Below, one piece after another: positions 22,606 to 33,437 of a DNA stretch of 64,000 bases. Origin of the DNA: Setoptus koraiensis (Eukaryota; Arthropoda); contig CM106586.1 of assembly GCA_048013815.1 (NCBI GenBank), forward strand, positions 23,188,001 to 23,252,000, read 5' to 3'. Within the stretch, counting starts at the first letter, position 1. Each line of letters starts with the position of its first letter. The translations under genes and the position numbers were made by a program. A model generated the notes under the pieces. It saw only the letters and a program-made list of their open reading frames with translations, ran no database searches and was not told the origin of the DNA.

Positions 22606-24222
22606 ATGCTGGGCATTGTCACAAATATTCTAATTCCCCTATGCATTTCTAGCTTCGTTCAAACGGGTCCACTCGGACAATCAATTTTTTTCCCAAACTA
22701 CAAAATATCCGCAGCGACTGACACAAGTCACAACGGAGCAAGTACTTTCAATGCACTTGGCCGGCGTTTTAGTTATGCTAAGCAATTCCAATCTTTGAAT
22801 CTGAATCAGGATATACAGTTGACGAAACAAGAAAAAGAGGAGATACTAGTATGTATACAGATGATCCAAAAGCTGAATGGTTTTTTCTAACCACGCAAAT
22901 ATATGTAACCAATCGATTCGATTCGTTGATTAGTTGTGGCGATGCTAAGATTATCAATTTCCAATTTGATTTTCAAGAGATATTTGTTCAGGTATGGTTA
23001 CATAGGATACGTCAAAAGAGGCCACGATGAGGGTGTTTTCGTTAGCGCCAATGAAACAAATCAAGAACATTTATTGCAAGATGCTTTATTGTTGCTCGTG
23101 AGCATGTTTGGTGTTAAGAATGAGCCTTCGAAACGGAAAGGCCATGATTCCGATGAAGGAACCACCGTGAGTTTGTCAGATATCCTTAAATACTCTCGTC
23201 AACCTCGATGTTCCAATTCTGATCTACCCTACGATAGAATTATTGGTTCGGTTGGTTTGAAAACAACAAACAGCACATCCACGCCGTATTTCAATGTCGA
23301 GGCACCTTATCATTATAAAGGTTCTAGATATATCAATCATAATCAAACATGGCGTCTCATGTCTTCAAGTGATTCTTTAGAGTATAATCAAGCGCGCAAG
23401 ATTTTACATAGAGCTTTTTTAACTTGGGCCAAATACACTCCTTTGAATTTCGTTGAACTAACATCCACCCAACAAGGTCCTGTTCATCACGAGATATATT
23501 TTGTTGAGAGAAGACACTATATTAACTCATGGTTAAGGTATGAATGTGAAATAAGTTCAATGAATAACAGAGATGAAACGGCTCATGGTTATTTTCCTCT
23601 TTATGGAGGAACTCTACATATAAACAAGAATAGAATTTGGAAAGATCATTACGCTGGTAATTTTAAAGAGCGTAAGTTAACCAAACTCATTCACTTTAGT
23701 TGTTTAACCAATCGTAACAACTCTCTGTTAGCGCTCTTACGAGGATTATTCAACTATAAAAATTTTCGATTGGACAACTTCACTTTAACTCAAGTCAATC
23801 TCTGGCAGACTGCCACTCATGAGATTGGTCATATATTAGGCTTAGATCATTTACCGATTCAATTGTCGAAACAAGGACTGATGGTCATGCAAATTATGCA
23901 CCCACATTATCACGAAAGCATTGAAGTTGGAACATTAGGGGATTATGATGCTTTGGCAATTCAGAGGCTCTACGGCAGATACCCTGGTGGTAAAAAATCA
24001 TATGAGACAGAGGAAGGCGAGTCCTCTATTGATGAACATTCATTATTACCAATACCCGACGGGCATTCTTTGGGTAAAGGTTTGACCCGCAAAGTAGAAG
24101 AGGGAGCGACCGGACCGGATGTTTCAAAATTTAGATTGAACTATGATGTGCCATCTGATCTATCTGATTGGCTTATAGCCTTGGATAAAGTAAATCTAAA
24201 TGTTTGTAGCAAGACCGCGTAG
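22606..24222 (+). CDS. Matrix metalloproteinase without hemopexin, two exons
   Basis: This is a secreted or cell-surface zinc protease of the M10A family that cleaves extracellular matrix. Exon 1 is 22606-22848 (hydrophobic start MLGIVTNILIPLCISSF, a likely signal peptide) and ends with a GTATGT donor. Exon 2 is 22978-24222, after a TTTTCAAG acceptor, in phase 0. The join creates KEEIL-RYLFRYGYIG, the usual YL..YGYL propeptide helix. The intron is 129 bp and the product 495 residues. The cysteine switch is QPRCSNSDLP with Cys159, where the consensus is PRCGVPD. The zinc site is HEIGHILGLDH starting at His362, followed by a Met-turn-like MQIMHPHY and DYDALAIQRLYG. After that come about 80 polar residues and no hemopexin repeats or furin site that I can see, so the layout is matrilysin-like. 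Confidence 0.85.
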
Positions 24223-25068
24223 ACCTTATGTAGTACTTTATATCTATAATCGCGGCATCAATATACAAGGGCTAGTATTGTCTGTAGTGCACATTATTTG
24301 GCTCCATATCCGTCCCATTTCCTCTTCGATCTGCTCTATGTTCTTGGTGCCTTGTATGCGGTAAGAAATCATGGAAAAAGTCCATGTCCACCAGTCTCGG
24401 GAAACACTGAGACTGGAATACACTGTAGCTGCTCGGGACGGCACTTGTGGATTAAAAAAAATTGCAGCTAGCCTCAATCTCGACCAGTAGCTAGTGTACT
24501 GTCTGGCCTACCACGTGGTACCGAAAACATTGTACAAGAAGCTCGATACAACGCAAAGACAACTCACCCAGTTTTAAGTAATAAAGATGCCAGACCGAGA
24601 CTATACTGTGTACTGGGTGGAAATCTGCCGATACCTTAAGCCGCAGTTCAGAGAAAAACTGCTCGAGGTCGCTTTTTGTACACGCATTTTTCGTACGTGA
24701 AATCGAATGAGCAATCGAAAAACGAATCAAGAAAAAAAAAGAAGAAAAAACGCAACATTTATCGAGACACTTCAAGCTTTTCAGTGCATTTTTAGGCTGA
24801 CGCGAGCGCCTCTGACGTCTTGAACCACGGTAAAAGGTATTGGCAGATTTCGATCTAGTACAATTAACCACCACAACTACGGTGCATTCGTGAGCGTATA
24901 TGAACAGGCGGTTTTGACATTTGACTTGTATGTCTTGCATTTTGATTTTAAGGAAAAATAAACCGAAAATACCCACTCACATATTTTAGTATTAATTTTT
25001 CAGACCAAGATAGTACGACACTAAAAAAGTCATTCTCACTAGAATACAAACTCAAACAATTCTCCATC
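24223..25068. other. Intergenic; possible small unidentified minus-strand gene
   Basis: Between the MMP stop and the NPEPPS start, two minus-strand frames look mildly coding. One around 24553-24700 includes DLEQFFSELRLKVSADFHPV and ends at a good GTGAGT donor near 24566. The other, at 24244-24500, includes NPQVPSRAATVYSSLSVSRD, then WWTWTFSMISYRIQ, then EEEMGRIW. I could not find an acceptor that joins them in phase, and I do not recognise either. It could be a spliced small gene or noncoding. Confidence 0.3.
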
Positions 25069-27702
25069 ATGGTTCTTCAACAGGTTTTTGATGATAAAAA
25101 ATTCACCGGGATTCGTCTGCCCACAACGTGCAGACCCATTACTTACTCGTTGACTTTGGAGCCGGATCTGAGAGCTTTCACCTTCAGAGGAGAGGTACGA
25201 ATCGATGTAGAAGTGACCAAAGAATTAGATCAGATCGTTTTAAACGCTGTCGATCTCAACTTCCAAAGCGCCTCTTATGTAGCCGATGGCGAAACATTCG
25301 AGGTCAGCCGTGTAATATTAAGCAAGCAAACCGAGACAGCTATTTTGACATTCGACATACCACTCAAGCCAGGCGTTGGCAAACTTAATATAATATTTGA
25401 TGGGACACTTAACGACAAAATGAATGGCTTTTATCGAAGTAAATACGTCGCCTGGAACGGTGAAGAAAGATATGCAGCCGTTACTCAATTCGAACCAACA
25501 GATGCAAGGCGTGCTTTTCCATGTTGGGACGAGCCGGCCTTCAAAGCTAAATTTAACATAGTTCTCGTTGTCGACGATCAACTTACTGCATTGTCAAACA
25601 TGTTTACTAGTCAAGAGCATACACAACCCAAAAGCGGTAAAAAAACAGTTACATTCGGCACAACTCCAATCATGTCAACTTACTTGGTTGCGTGTGTTGT
25701 AGGAGAGTTTGATCAACTCGAGGAGCTCTGCCAGAATAGAGCCATTCGAGTCTTCACACGTCCGGGCAAACAAGAGCTAGGACGTTTTGCTTTGGAAGTG
25801 GCTGTCAAATCTATTCTATATTACGAAGGATACTTTGGAGTGCCTTACCCATTGTCAAAATTGGATCTCGTTGCGATAGCGGATTTTAGCGCTGGTGCCA
25901 TGGAAAATTGGGGTCTAATCACATTCAGAGAAGCGCGCCTTCTCGTTGATCCGAACAACACATCTACTCAAACGAAACAGTCTGTAGCTTTGGTGGTTGC
26001 TCATGAAATCGCCCACCAGTGGTTTGGTAATCTGGTTACGATGGAATGGTGGACACATCTGTGGCTAAATGAAGGATTCGCATCTTTTATGGAATATTTA
26101 TGTGTAGACCACATATTTCCTCAGTATGATATCTGGTCTCAATTTGTTACAGATGAATACGCTAGAGCATTGGAGTTAGATGCGCTCCATAACAGTCATC
26201 CAATAGAAGTGCCTATCGACCACCCCTCGGAGATCGAAAGTATTTTCGATGATATCTCTTACAAAAAAGGATCGTCGGTAATAAGAATGCTGCATAACTA
26301 CATTTCGAATGAATGCTTTAGGTCTGGTATGAAAGACTACCTGACAAAGTTTGCATACAGTAATACTTCGACTGAACACTTGTGGGGCGCGTTGGAGGCT
26401 GCTAGCTCTAAGCCAGTCACCAAAGTGATGACTCAATGGACAAAGCAGATGGGCTTTCCATGGTTATCGGTGAACTGTAGAAACGAGGGTGTGTACACGG
26501 TTGTCAGAGTAAATCAAAGCAAATTCGCTTCTGATGGTAAAATCTCACCCGAAGAAAGCAAATTGACTTGGATGATACCGGTCGCAGTTAGCACGGGTGC
26601 TTCTCCCAGTGAGACAGCAAAAGAAGTTCTTTTGTGGGAGGCATGCGACGAAATCGCACTTGGAAATTTCGGCGACCACTGGATCAAGTTCAATCCAGGT
26701 ACCGTTGGACTGTATCGAACTTGCTATTCGAAACAAATGATCGACAAACTTTTGCCGGCGATATCCGCGAAAACTTTACCACCGTTAGACCGATTTGGTA
26801 TACTAAGCGACTATTTTGCTCTTTGTCAAGCTGGTACTGTTTCAACATTCGCACTGCTCGAATTACTAAGTGAGTTCTCCAGCGAGAATAATTACACAGT
26901 CTGGTCTTCGATCGACCGCTGTCTAAGCCGGCTCAATATACTGTTCTCCCATACTGATTTTCAGGATCTGTTCCATTGTTACGGTCGTGAATTATATTAT
27001 GGAATCTTTCATAGACTTACTTGGACGTCGTCTTCTCATGAAAAGCACACGGACGCTTTGTCTCGGGCCTTGGTCATTGGTCGTCTCGTTTCATTCGATG
27101 ATCAAAGAGTTATAACTGAAGCCAAAAAACGTTTCTTGGATCACGTCAGCGGGACCTCACTGATACCGGCTGACCTGAGGAGCGCAGTCTATAGGGCGGT
27201 TGCCGCTCACGGTGATGACGAAATGTTTGAATCCATCTTTAAAATTTATCGGCAGTCTGATCTCCAAGAGGAGAAAAATCGGGCTGCTACGGCCCTTGGC
27301 TATTCCAAGGATACAGCCCGCATAAAACGAGTAATTGAATTCGCCATGTCCGACGAAGTGAGGAATCAAGACAAGGTGTCCGTCCTCATATCTGTAGCGA
27401 TGACCACGAAAGGTCGTGATGCAGTTTGGGAACTTTTTACAAGCCGCACAGAAGATTTAAAAGAACGTTATGCTGGAGGATTTCTCATGAATCAACTGAT
27501 TAAATATTCAATTGAAAATTTCGCCAGCGAAGAAAAAGCTTTGGAAGTATTGAAATTCTTCACAGATAACAAATTCCCAGGATCAGAGCGAGTTATTCAG
27601 CAATCCGTTGAAACTATTCGCTTGAACGCGGATTGGCTCAGGAGAGACAGTGCTGCAACAAAGGCTTTCCTTTCTGATTTGCCACAAGTCTGTGATGAGT
27701 GA
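25069..27702 (+). CDS. NPEPPS: Puromycin-sensitive aminopeptidase
   Basis: This cytosolic M1-family zinc aminopeptidase trims peptides released by the proteasome. The 877-residue product is one exon starting at ATG 25069. The N-terminal beta domain begins FTGIRLPTTCRPITYSLTLE. The substrate-binding GAMEN motif is at residues 276-280. The zinc site HEIAHQW starts at His312, with the third ligand in LWLNEGFASF. The C-terminal ERAP1-like helical domain (KFNPGTVGLYRTCY onwards) is complete. There is no signal peptide, as expected for the cytosolic form. The last 20 codons lie inside a 1.09-kb segment copied again downstream of the neighbouring P450. Confidence 0.96.
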   Translation: MVLQQVFDDKKFTGIRLPTTCRPITYSLTLEPDLRAFTFRGEVRIDVEVTKELDQIVLNAVDLNFQSASYVADGETFEVSRVILSKQTETAILTFDIPLKPGVGKLNIIFDGTLNDKMNGFYRSKYVAWNGEERYAAVTQFEPTDARRAFPCWDEPAFKAKFNIVLVVDDQLTALSNMFTSQEHTQPKSGKKTVTFGTTPIMSTYLVACVVGEFDQLEELCQNRAIRVFTRPGKQELGRFALEVAVKSILYYEGYFGVPYPLSKLDLVAIADFSAGAMENWGLITFREARLLVDPNNTSTQTKQSVALVVAHEIAHQWFGNLVTMEWWTHLWLNEGFASFMEYLCVDHIFPQYDIWSQFVTDEYARALELDALHNSHPIEVPIDHPSEIESIFDDISYKKGSSVIRMLHNYISNECFRSGMKDYLTKFAYSNTSTEHLWGALEAASSKPVTKVMTQWTKQMGFPWLSVNCRNEGVYTVVRVNQSKFASDGKISPEESKLTWMIPVAVSTGASPSETAKEVLLWEACDEIALGNFGDHWIKFNPGTVGLYRTCYSKQMIDKLLPAISAKTLPPLDRFGILSDYFALCQAGTVSTFALLELLSEFSSENNYTVWSSIDRCLSRLNILFSHTDFQDLFHCYGRELYYGIFHRLTWTSSSHEKHTDALSRALVIGRLVSFDDQRVITEAKKRFLDHVSGTSLIPADLRSAVYRAVAAHGDDEMFESIFKIYRQSDLQEEKNRAATALGYSKDTARIKRVIEFAMSDEVRNQDKVSVLISVAMTTKGRDAVWELFTSRTEDLKERYAGGFLMNQLIKYSIENFASEEKALEVLKFFTDNKFPGSERVIQQSVETIRLNADWLRRDSAATKAFLSDLPQVCDE

Positions 27703-28729
27703 CTAGAATAGTGAATGAGACGTTGTTTGTATTTTACTATCAATTATTAGAATTCCTTCGCATGTGTCATCCACAACTCATTTGGCCACCTTTATTTGTG
27801 CTCGAGTCCATTTCTCTTGTGTAAATGCCCACAAAGCGACACAGGTCACTTACCACCCAGCATACCTATCTATTGGACCGAACAGATTAGTCTTGGTCCT
27901 GGGTGGAATTTCGAAGATGCGACACCTTTCCATTTGTTAAACTTTGATAGGGTTTTGCCTGACTTTTCCACGCACGAGTGCATAGATTGTGTGCGGCCCC
28001 TCTTGTATTTTAGAATTTCCGTAGAAATTTATTCTTCCTCTTTCTTCTGTCGGGCCGGCATTGTTACCGAAATTTGGCGAACGTGTTAGAGGGAGGCATG
28101 GTGGGAGACTTTGACTGAATAGGGAGAAATCGGGGGAAATGGGCGTGGCGGAGGGAGGTGCGTCGCACACACGTCCTGTGAATCAGCAATGATAAAACAT
28201 GACGCTCGTCCCGGCCCGATCCTTGCAAGTTGTTACAAATGCTTGTTTATTGTTGTCCGTAAGTCATGGCCGTTTTGTCCAACCAGCCACTATAATTTTA
28301 TGAGCGAGACACATTAGCCAGATCAATCTATTGAAATAACTGATCAATTTATGCTATTGACACTCGACTGGGCAAATTTGATATTTTTTATGGAGTCATA
28401 TTAACAATACTAGAAAATAGAAGGCAATTATTGGTCACACTAAAATTCCATCACTAAAATATTTGTAGTTGCAGTGCATTGAGCCAGAAATCATCCACAT
28501 TAACATATTAATCTGTTGTCATTAGTTGTGATTTTGTTATACCCCTACACACACTCATATTAACTCATGCTTGTCGATGTAATCAAATAAATACACAACA
28601 ATCATTCAATGGCACATCAACTTGGACACCACTAAACAGTTCACTCATTTGCCTCGGATGAAATATTTTTCAAAAGAAGAACACTTCTGGATCTTTTGTT
28701 GTCCCAGCGGCAATTTTTATTCCTCACTA
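27641..28729 (+). repeat. 1.09-kb direct repeat, copy 1 (NPEPPS tail to P450 start)
   Basis: The copy begins within the last 20 codons of NPEPPS, covers the whole intergenic region and ends on the A of the P450 start codon. It matches 30329-31418 with about three differences by eye: one short indel/substitution at about 28075 and one substitution at about 28456. It holds a GC-box-like GGGCGTGGC near 28141 and an AATAAA at 28586-28591. It should therefore supply the NPEPPS 3' untranslated region and the P450 promoter. Open frames inside start with TTG and have no family features. Confidence 0.97.
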
Positions 28730-30255
28730 TGACATCCTTGCAGCTAGTATCCTCAGGCAGAATATTGGACATTACAAGAAGATGCCAACAGGTGGTCAAG
28801 CTTCACTCGGGCAATCTCTTAAGATGCGAAGATATACCAAAACCTAGAGGAATACCTATGATCGAGCTTATTAAAGAAGGTGGACCTGGTTATCTGCATC
28901 GTCATATTGATACGCAACATGTATTGTTGGGTCCTATATTCAGACAAAGCTTGGGCACAACTGAACTTATCTTTGTCGCGGATGCAGATATCTTCGAGCA
29001 AGTAACCCGTTACGAAGGTAAATATCCTCATCACAATGTACCACCAGCATGGGAGTTATATAATGAAATAAAAAATGTACAGCGCGGCTTATTTTTCATG
29101 CGTGGTCAAGAATGGGGCGAAACTCGTCGATTTATGAATAAAGTCTTCCTTGAACCACAAAACTTTGAACGTAGGATTCGCACACGTATACATCTTTTTA
29201 ATGACGCTATCGATGATTTATTTGCCAGATGGAATAGGCACCAAAGAGAGGATGGATCAATTTTGATTGAAGATCTGAAGAACGATCTAAATAGATGGTC
29301 AATAGAGTCTACAGGTATAATACTTTTTGATCGAAGATTAGATTGCCTCAATGACGCTAATAAGGAGTCTTTAGAACTAGTTCGTAGCGTAAATGGTGTG
29401 TTCGAAACTACTTCAACATTCCAAATTGTTCCACCAAAGCTTGCTTGGGCATTAGGATTGGGCGTTTGGAAGAAGTTCGACCGTCATATGTCCAGGTCAA
29501 TTGAATTGGCCAGCTTCTATGTAGACCGATGCACATCTCATATCACAAAGAAAGGACAATCGAAAGCATACAAAGCCTCCGGAGAACATCTGGATTCCAC
29601 GAGCATTGCAGAAGATATGATTCTACATATGAATGAGAAACAGGTCGTCCAATCTATCGTTGATTTAATCTTGGCTGCAACTGATACCACAGCAAATGCA
29701 GTACAATGGGTTTTGTATCTTTTAAGTAAAAATACCTCTCATCAAGAGAGCATTTTCTCTGAGTCAAAAACAATCACACGGGACCGCTCACTGGATCATA
29801 AGTCCTATACTGAAGCGTGTATTAAGGAAACCTTACGCTTGTATCCGATCGCTCCTTTTATCGCTAGGACTCTGGATTGTGATATAAATTTGTACAACTA
29901 CAAACTTCCCGCAGGTAAAACGATTATATATTCTCTATTCACTACAAGTCGTGATGAAAAATATTTCAGCAAAGCTCAAGAGTTTTTTCCAGAGAGATGG
30001 CTCCGTTCCTCATCTGATCCAACTATATCATGTCCAATGACTAGAAATAGATACGCGAGTTTACCTTTTGGAAAAGGAGTAAGAGCGTGCATTGGTAGGC
30101 GGATGGCGGAGTTACAAATGCGACTCCTAATATCTAGAATAGTAACAAATTTCAAGATTGAGCCGGTGATAGATGATAACATTGAGATAAAGTTGCGCAT
30201 GGTCACAACTCCTGAGAGAAGAATTGACTTGAGATTGATCCCAAGACAAATGTAG
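28729..30255 (+). CDS. Mitochondrial-clan cytochrome P450, CYP315-like
   Basis: This is a haem mono-oxygenase of 508 residues from the first ATG (28729). The frame also runs upstream with only non-ATG codons. Seen in the sequence: the I-helix AATDTT near residues 316-321, ExxR as ETLR at 367-370, the PERW-type FFPERWL, and the haem loop LPFGKGVRACIGRR with Cys454. The double Arg after CIG and the basic presequence-like N-terminus (no membrane anchor) point to the mitochondrial clan. The segment NVQRGLFFMRGQEWGETRRF followed by MNKVF resembles CYP315A1 (shadow, an ecdysteroid 2-hydroxylase) as I recall it. A Halloween-gene role is an inference. It has no introns and sits between two copies of a 1.09-kb repeat that provide its promoter and 3' flank. 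Confidence 0.85.
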   Translation: MTSLQLVSSGRILDITRRCQQVVKLHSGNLLRCEDIPKPRGIPMIELIKEGGPGYLHRHIDTQHVLLGPIFRQSLGTTELIFVADADIFEQVTRYEGKYPHHNVPPAWELYNEIKNVQRGLFFMRGQEWGETRRFMNKVFLEPQNFERRIRTRIHLFNDAIDDLFARWNRHQREDGSILIEDLKNDLNRWSIESTGIILFDRRLDCLNDANKESLELVRSVNGVFETTSTFQIVPPKLAWALGLGVWKKFDRHMSRSIELASFYVDRCTSHITKKGQSKAYKASGEHLDSTSIAEDMILHMNEKQVVQSIVDLILAATDTTANAVQWVLYLLSKNTSHQESIFSESKTITRDRSLDHKSYTEACIKETLRLYPIAPFIARTLDCDINLYNYKLPAGKTIIYSLFTTSRDEKYFSKAQEFFPERWLRSSSDPTISCPMTRNRYASLPFGKGVRACIGRRMAELQMRLLISRIVTNFKIEPVIDDNIEIKLRMVTTPERRIDLRLIPRQM

Positions 30256-30328
30256 AACGAATTGCCACGTGGTTCCACGGATGACTCCTAGACCGACTTC
30301 AAAAAGAGCTTATAATCTTCTATGTTCT

Positions 30329-31418
30329 GGAGAGACAGTGCTGCAACAAAGGCTTTCCTTTCTGATTTGCCACAAGTCTGTGATGAGTGACTAGAATAGT
30401 GAATGAGACGTTGTTTGTATTTTACTATCAATTATTAGAATTCCTTCGCATGTGTCATCCACAACTCATTTGGCCACCTTTATTTGTGCTCGAGTCCATT
30501 TCTCTTGTGTAAATGCCCACAAAGCGACACAGGTCACTTACCACCCAGCATACCTATCTATTGGACCGAACAGATTAGTCTTGGTCCTGGGTGGAATTTC
30601 GAAGATGCGACACCTTTCCATTTGTTAAACTTTGATAGGGTTTTGCCTGACTTTTCCACGCACGAGTGCATAGATTGTGTGCGGCCCCTCTTGTATTTTA
30701 GAATTTCCGTAGAAATTTATTCTTCCTCTTTCTTCTGTCGGGCCGGCATTGTTACCGAAATTTACGCGAACGTGTTAGAGGGAGGCATGGTGGGAGACTT
30801 TGACTGAATAGGGAGAAATCGGGGGAAATGGGCGTGGCGGAGGGAGGTGCGTCGCACACACGTCCTGTGAATCAGCAATGATAAAACATGACGCTCGTCC
30901 CGGCCCGATCCTTGCAAGTTGTTACAAATGCTTGTTTATTGTTGTCCGTAAGTCATGGCCGTTTTGTCCAACCAGCCACTATAATTTTATGAGCGAGACA
31001 CATTAGCCAGATCAATCTATTGAAATAACTGATCAATTTATGCTATTGACACTCGACTGGGCAAATTTGATATTTTTTATGGAGTCATATTAACAATACT
31101 AGAAAATAGAAGGCAATTATTGGTCACACTAAAATTCCATCACTGAAATATTTGTAGTTGCAGTGCATTGAGCCAGAAATCATCCACATTAACATATTAA
31201 TCTGTTGTCATTAGTTGTGATTTTGTTATACCCCTACACACACTCATATTAACTCATGCTTGTCGATGTAATCAAATAAATACACAACAATCATTCAATG
31301 GCACATCAACTTGGACACCACTAAACAGTTCACTCATTTGCCTCGGATGAAATATTTTTCAAAAGAAGAACACTTCTGGATCTTTTGTTGTCCCAGCGGC
31401 AATTTTTATTCCTCACTA
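30329..31418 (+). repeat. 1.09-kb direct repeat, copy 2 (P450 3' flank to LRR 5' flank)
   Basis: This second copy starts 73 bp after the P450 stop. It includes a stranded fragment of the last 20 NPEPPS codons (30329-30390) and ends 108 bp before the LRR start codon. It is about 99.7% identical to copy 1 by eye. The P450 transcript probably ends within it (AATAAA at 31275-31280). The same DNA that lies immediately upstream of the P450 start in copy 1 here lies upstream of the LRR gene. The near identity implies a recent duplication, gene conversion or an assembly artefact. Confidence 0.97.
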
Positions 31419-31526
31419 ATCAATATCCATCTCTTTGAATGTTCTATCAACCCATTCCGAGATTTACATGTGATTCCTAATATATCCGTCAGTAGAAGCT
31501 ATAGGAACTATTGACAATCTTACATT

Positions 31527-33437
31527 ATGAATTCTTCACATCGCTCAAGCATGACTCGGAAAGCCAGCAGTACATCCGAGGATTATTCAAACATCTATCT
31601 CAAAACGACAACAATCAGTATCATATGCATGCTCATTATAAGCTGCATTGTAAATACCGTCGGTGCTCTCTGCCCCAAACGCTGCTCCTGTGATGAAATA
31701 CAACTAGAGTTTACATGCCATGAATCGATTGGGTTGCAGGGCGTGCCCATCACATTGAATCCACAGACGAGGCGGATATTTATCAAGAATAACAACCTAA
31801 CCACATTTCACAATATAGAGATATATAGAGATTTAGAGGGTCTAGATCTGTCGCATAATAGTATTAATCAGTTGAACCTCGAGAAGCTTGAAACGAATAC
31901 TCATTTGCAATTTTTCAATGCTAGTCATAACAGCATCTCAGAAATAGTAGACACTGGTGTCAAAAGCTCGGAGCCTCAGCTTATGAAGGAAGAATACAAT
32001 ATTCCTGTATTACCCACAAAGAGGCTCGATATACGCACATTATTATTAGATCACAACTCTATAAGAGCAATCAACAACTTCTTCTTCCACAGGCTGCCAA
32101 ACATCAATCATTTAGATTTATCCTACAATAAGATTCACAACATTGAGCAATTCGCATTTATTGGAGTACGTAATCTTGAAAAACTGATTCTCAAAGGGAA
32201 TAGAATAACTCAAATTCCAACACTACCTATGTCGTATCTAGGTTACGATGTAACTCCCGCCGGTTTCTCTAGACTACAGCCCGTAAATCTTGAAATCCTA
32301 GATCTCAGCTATAATCTCATATCGATGATACGGACTGATAGTTTACAATCACTGCAAACTCTCCGAGAGCTTTATCTTGAATCATGTGGAATCAACTATA
32401 TTGAGGATGGTGCCTTTGAGGGATTGACGAGTTTGCTAGTATTGTACTTGGACAGGAACCAGCTTGACGCTGTCCCCTTAAAATCTCTCTCTCACCTAAC
32501 ACAGCTGAGAATTCTTCGACTGAGCCAAAATAAATTCACTGAGATACCACCGTTTGCCTTCTCTAATCTAGCGAACTTGGAGAGTCTACAACTAAATAAT
32601 CAATCTTTAATTACCATATCTAAGGACTCATTCTTAGGACTAAACAACCTCAAGCGACTAGAAATTTCCTCAAATAAGGATTTGTCCAATATTGATCAAG
32701 GATCATTTACCAATTTATCACATCTTGTCTATCTCAATCTTAATGCGAATGCCCTGTCTGGACTGACTGGAGACTTCATCAATTCGACAAACCTCAGGCT
32801 GCTTGATATGAGAAATAATCCGCTCAACTGTTTCTGCAATATAAAGTGGTTGGGTCATTGGTTGCGTTTGTTTGATAACAGAACAATTGAATATCAGAGC
32901 AAGTCATATCATCATCCAACATATTCACTCACAGATGAGGAAATCGAATATGCAACATGGCTCAATGACTCAGTTTTGACTCGTGACCTTGTTGACCTGA
33001 AATGCGCCAAACCAGCTGCATTAGCTGGCCAACTACTGATTGATTTACATTTAGATAAATTGGATTGTTTGGAACCAACTTCCGAGCTACATGTACAGAT
33101 AGGAATCGGCTCTCTACTGTTCATACTAATACTACTGGTAGTTGTATGCTCCATCGGGTTTTGCCTGAGGGCAAAAGATTTTTTACTTGTTGTAAAAGAT
33201 AACATATTGCATCGTCAATCCAGTCATTCGAGCGTCCCACCATTTGAACTGGACAAACCCAAAATTTTCGACAACAATAGTTCAACATTGTTTTCAATTA
33301 ATACAGATGCTCACAATATGTATGACACAAATCTATCATATGGCGAGGTCAATGAGTATAGTTCTGCGATCTACGATGAGAGGCACTACCAAGAACCCGA
33401 TCAAATTGTTTCCGGCCGGACCTATACAGATTTGTAG
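31527..33437 (+). CDS. Leucine-rich repeat transmembrane protein
   Basis: This is a type I membrane protein of 636 residues. After a short polar start a hydrophobic segment near residues 28-48 (ISIICMLIISCIVNTVG) should act as signal peptide. It is followed by an LRRNT cap (CPKRCSCDEIQLEFTC), about ten or more extracellular LRRs with LxxLxLxxNxI spacing (for example HLDLSYNKIHNIEQ and LLVLYLDRNQLDAVP), an LRRCT cap (NPLNCFCNIKWLGHW with two later cysteines), one membrane segment near 525-547 (SLLFILILLVVVCSIGF) and a cytoplasmic tail of about 85 residues with no named domain. There is no TIR or Ig domain, so it is neither a Toll receptor nor a LIG. A cell-surface adhesion or recognition role is inferred. 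It has a single exon, and AATAAA lies about 120 bp past the stop. Confidence 0.9.
   Translation: MNSSHRSSMTRKASSTSEDYSNIYLKTTTISIICMLIISCIVNTVGALCPKRCSCDEIQLEFTCHESIGLQGVPITLNPQTRRIFIKNNNLTTFHNIEIYRDLEGLDLSHNSINQLNLEKLETNTHLQFFNASHNSISEIVDTGVKSSEPQLMKEEYNIPVLPTKRLDIRTLLLDHNSIRAINNFFFHRLPNINHLDLSYNKIHNIEQFAFIGVRNLEKLILKGNRITQIPTLPMSYLGYDVTPAGFSRLQPVNLEILDLSYNLISMIRTDSLQSLQTLRELYLESCGINYIEDGAFEGLTSLLVLYLDRNQLDAVPLKSLSHLTQLRILRLSQNKFTEIPPFAFSNLANLESLQLNNQSLITISKDSFLGLNNLKRLEISSNKDLSNIDQGSFTNLSHLVYLNLNANALSGLTGDFINSTNLRLLDMRNNPLNCFCNIKWLGHWLRLFDNRTIEYQSKSYHHPTYSLTDEEIEYATWLNDSVLTRDLVDLKCAKPAALAGQLLIDLHLDKLDCLEPTSELHVQIGIGSLLFILILLVVVCSIGFCLRAKDFLLVVKDNILHRQSSHSSVPPFELDKPKIFDNNSSTLFSINTDAHNMYDTNLSYGEVNEYSSAIYDERHYQEPDQIVSGRTYTDL

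Noticed and set aside
27796-28089. Duplicated frame in both R copies (also 30484-30807)
   Set aside because: It starts at TTG, has no ATG and no family features, and the two copies differ in length because of the indel between them, so it is not evidence of a conserved protein.
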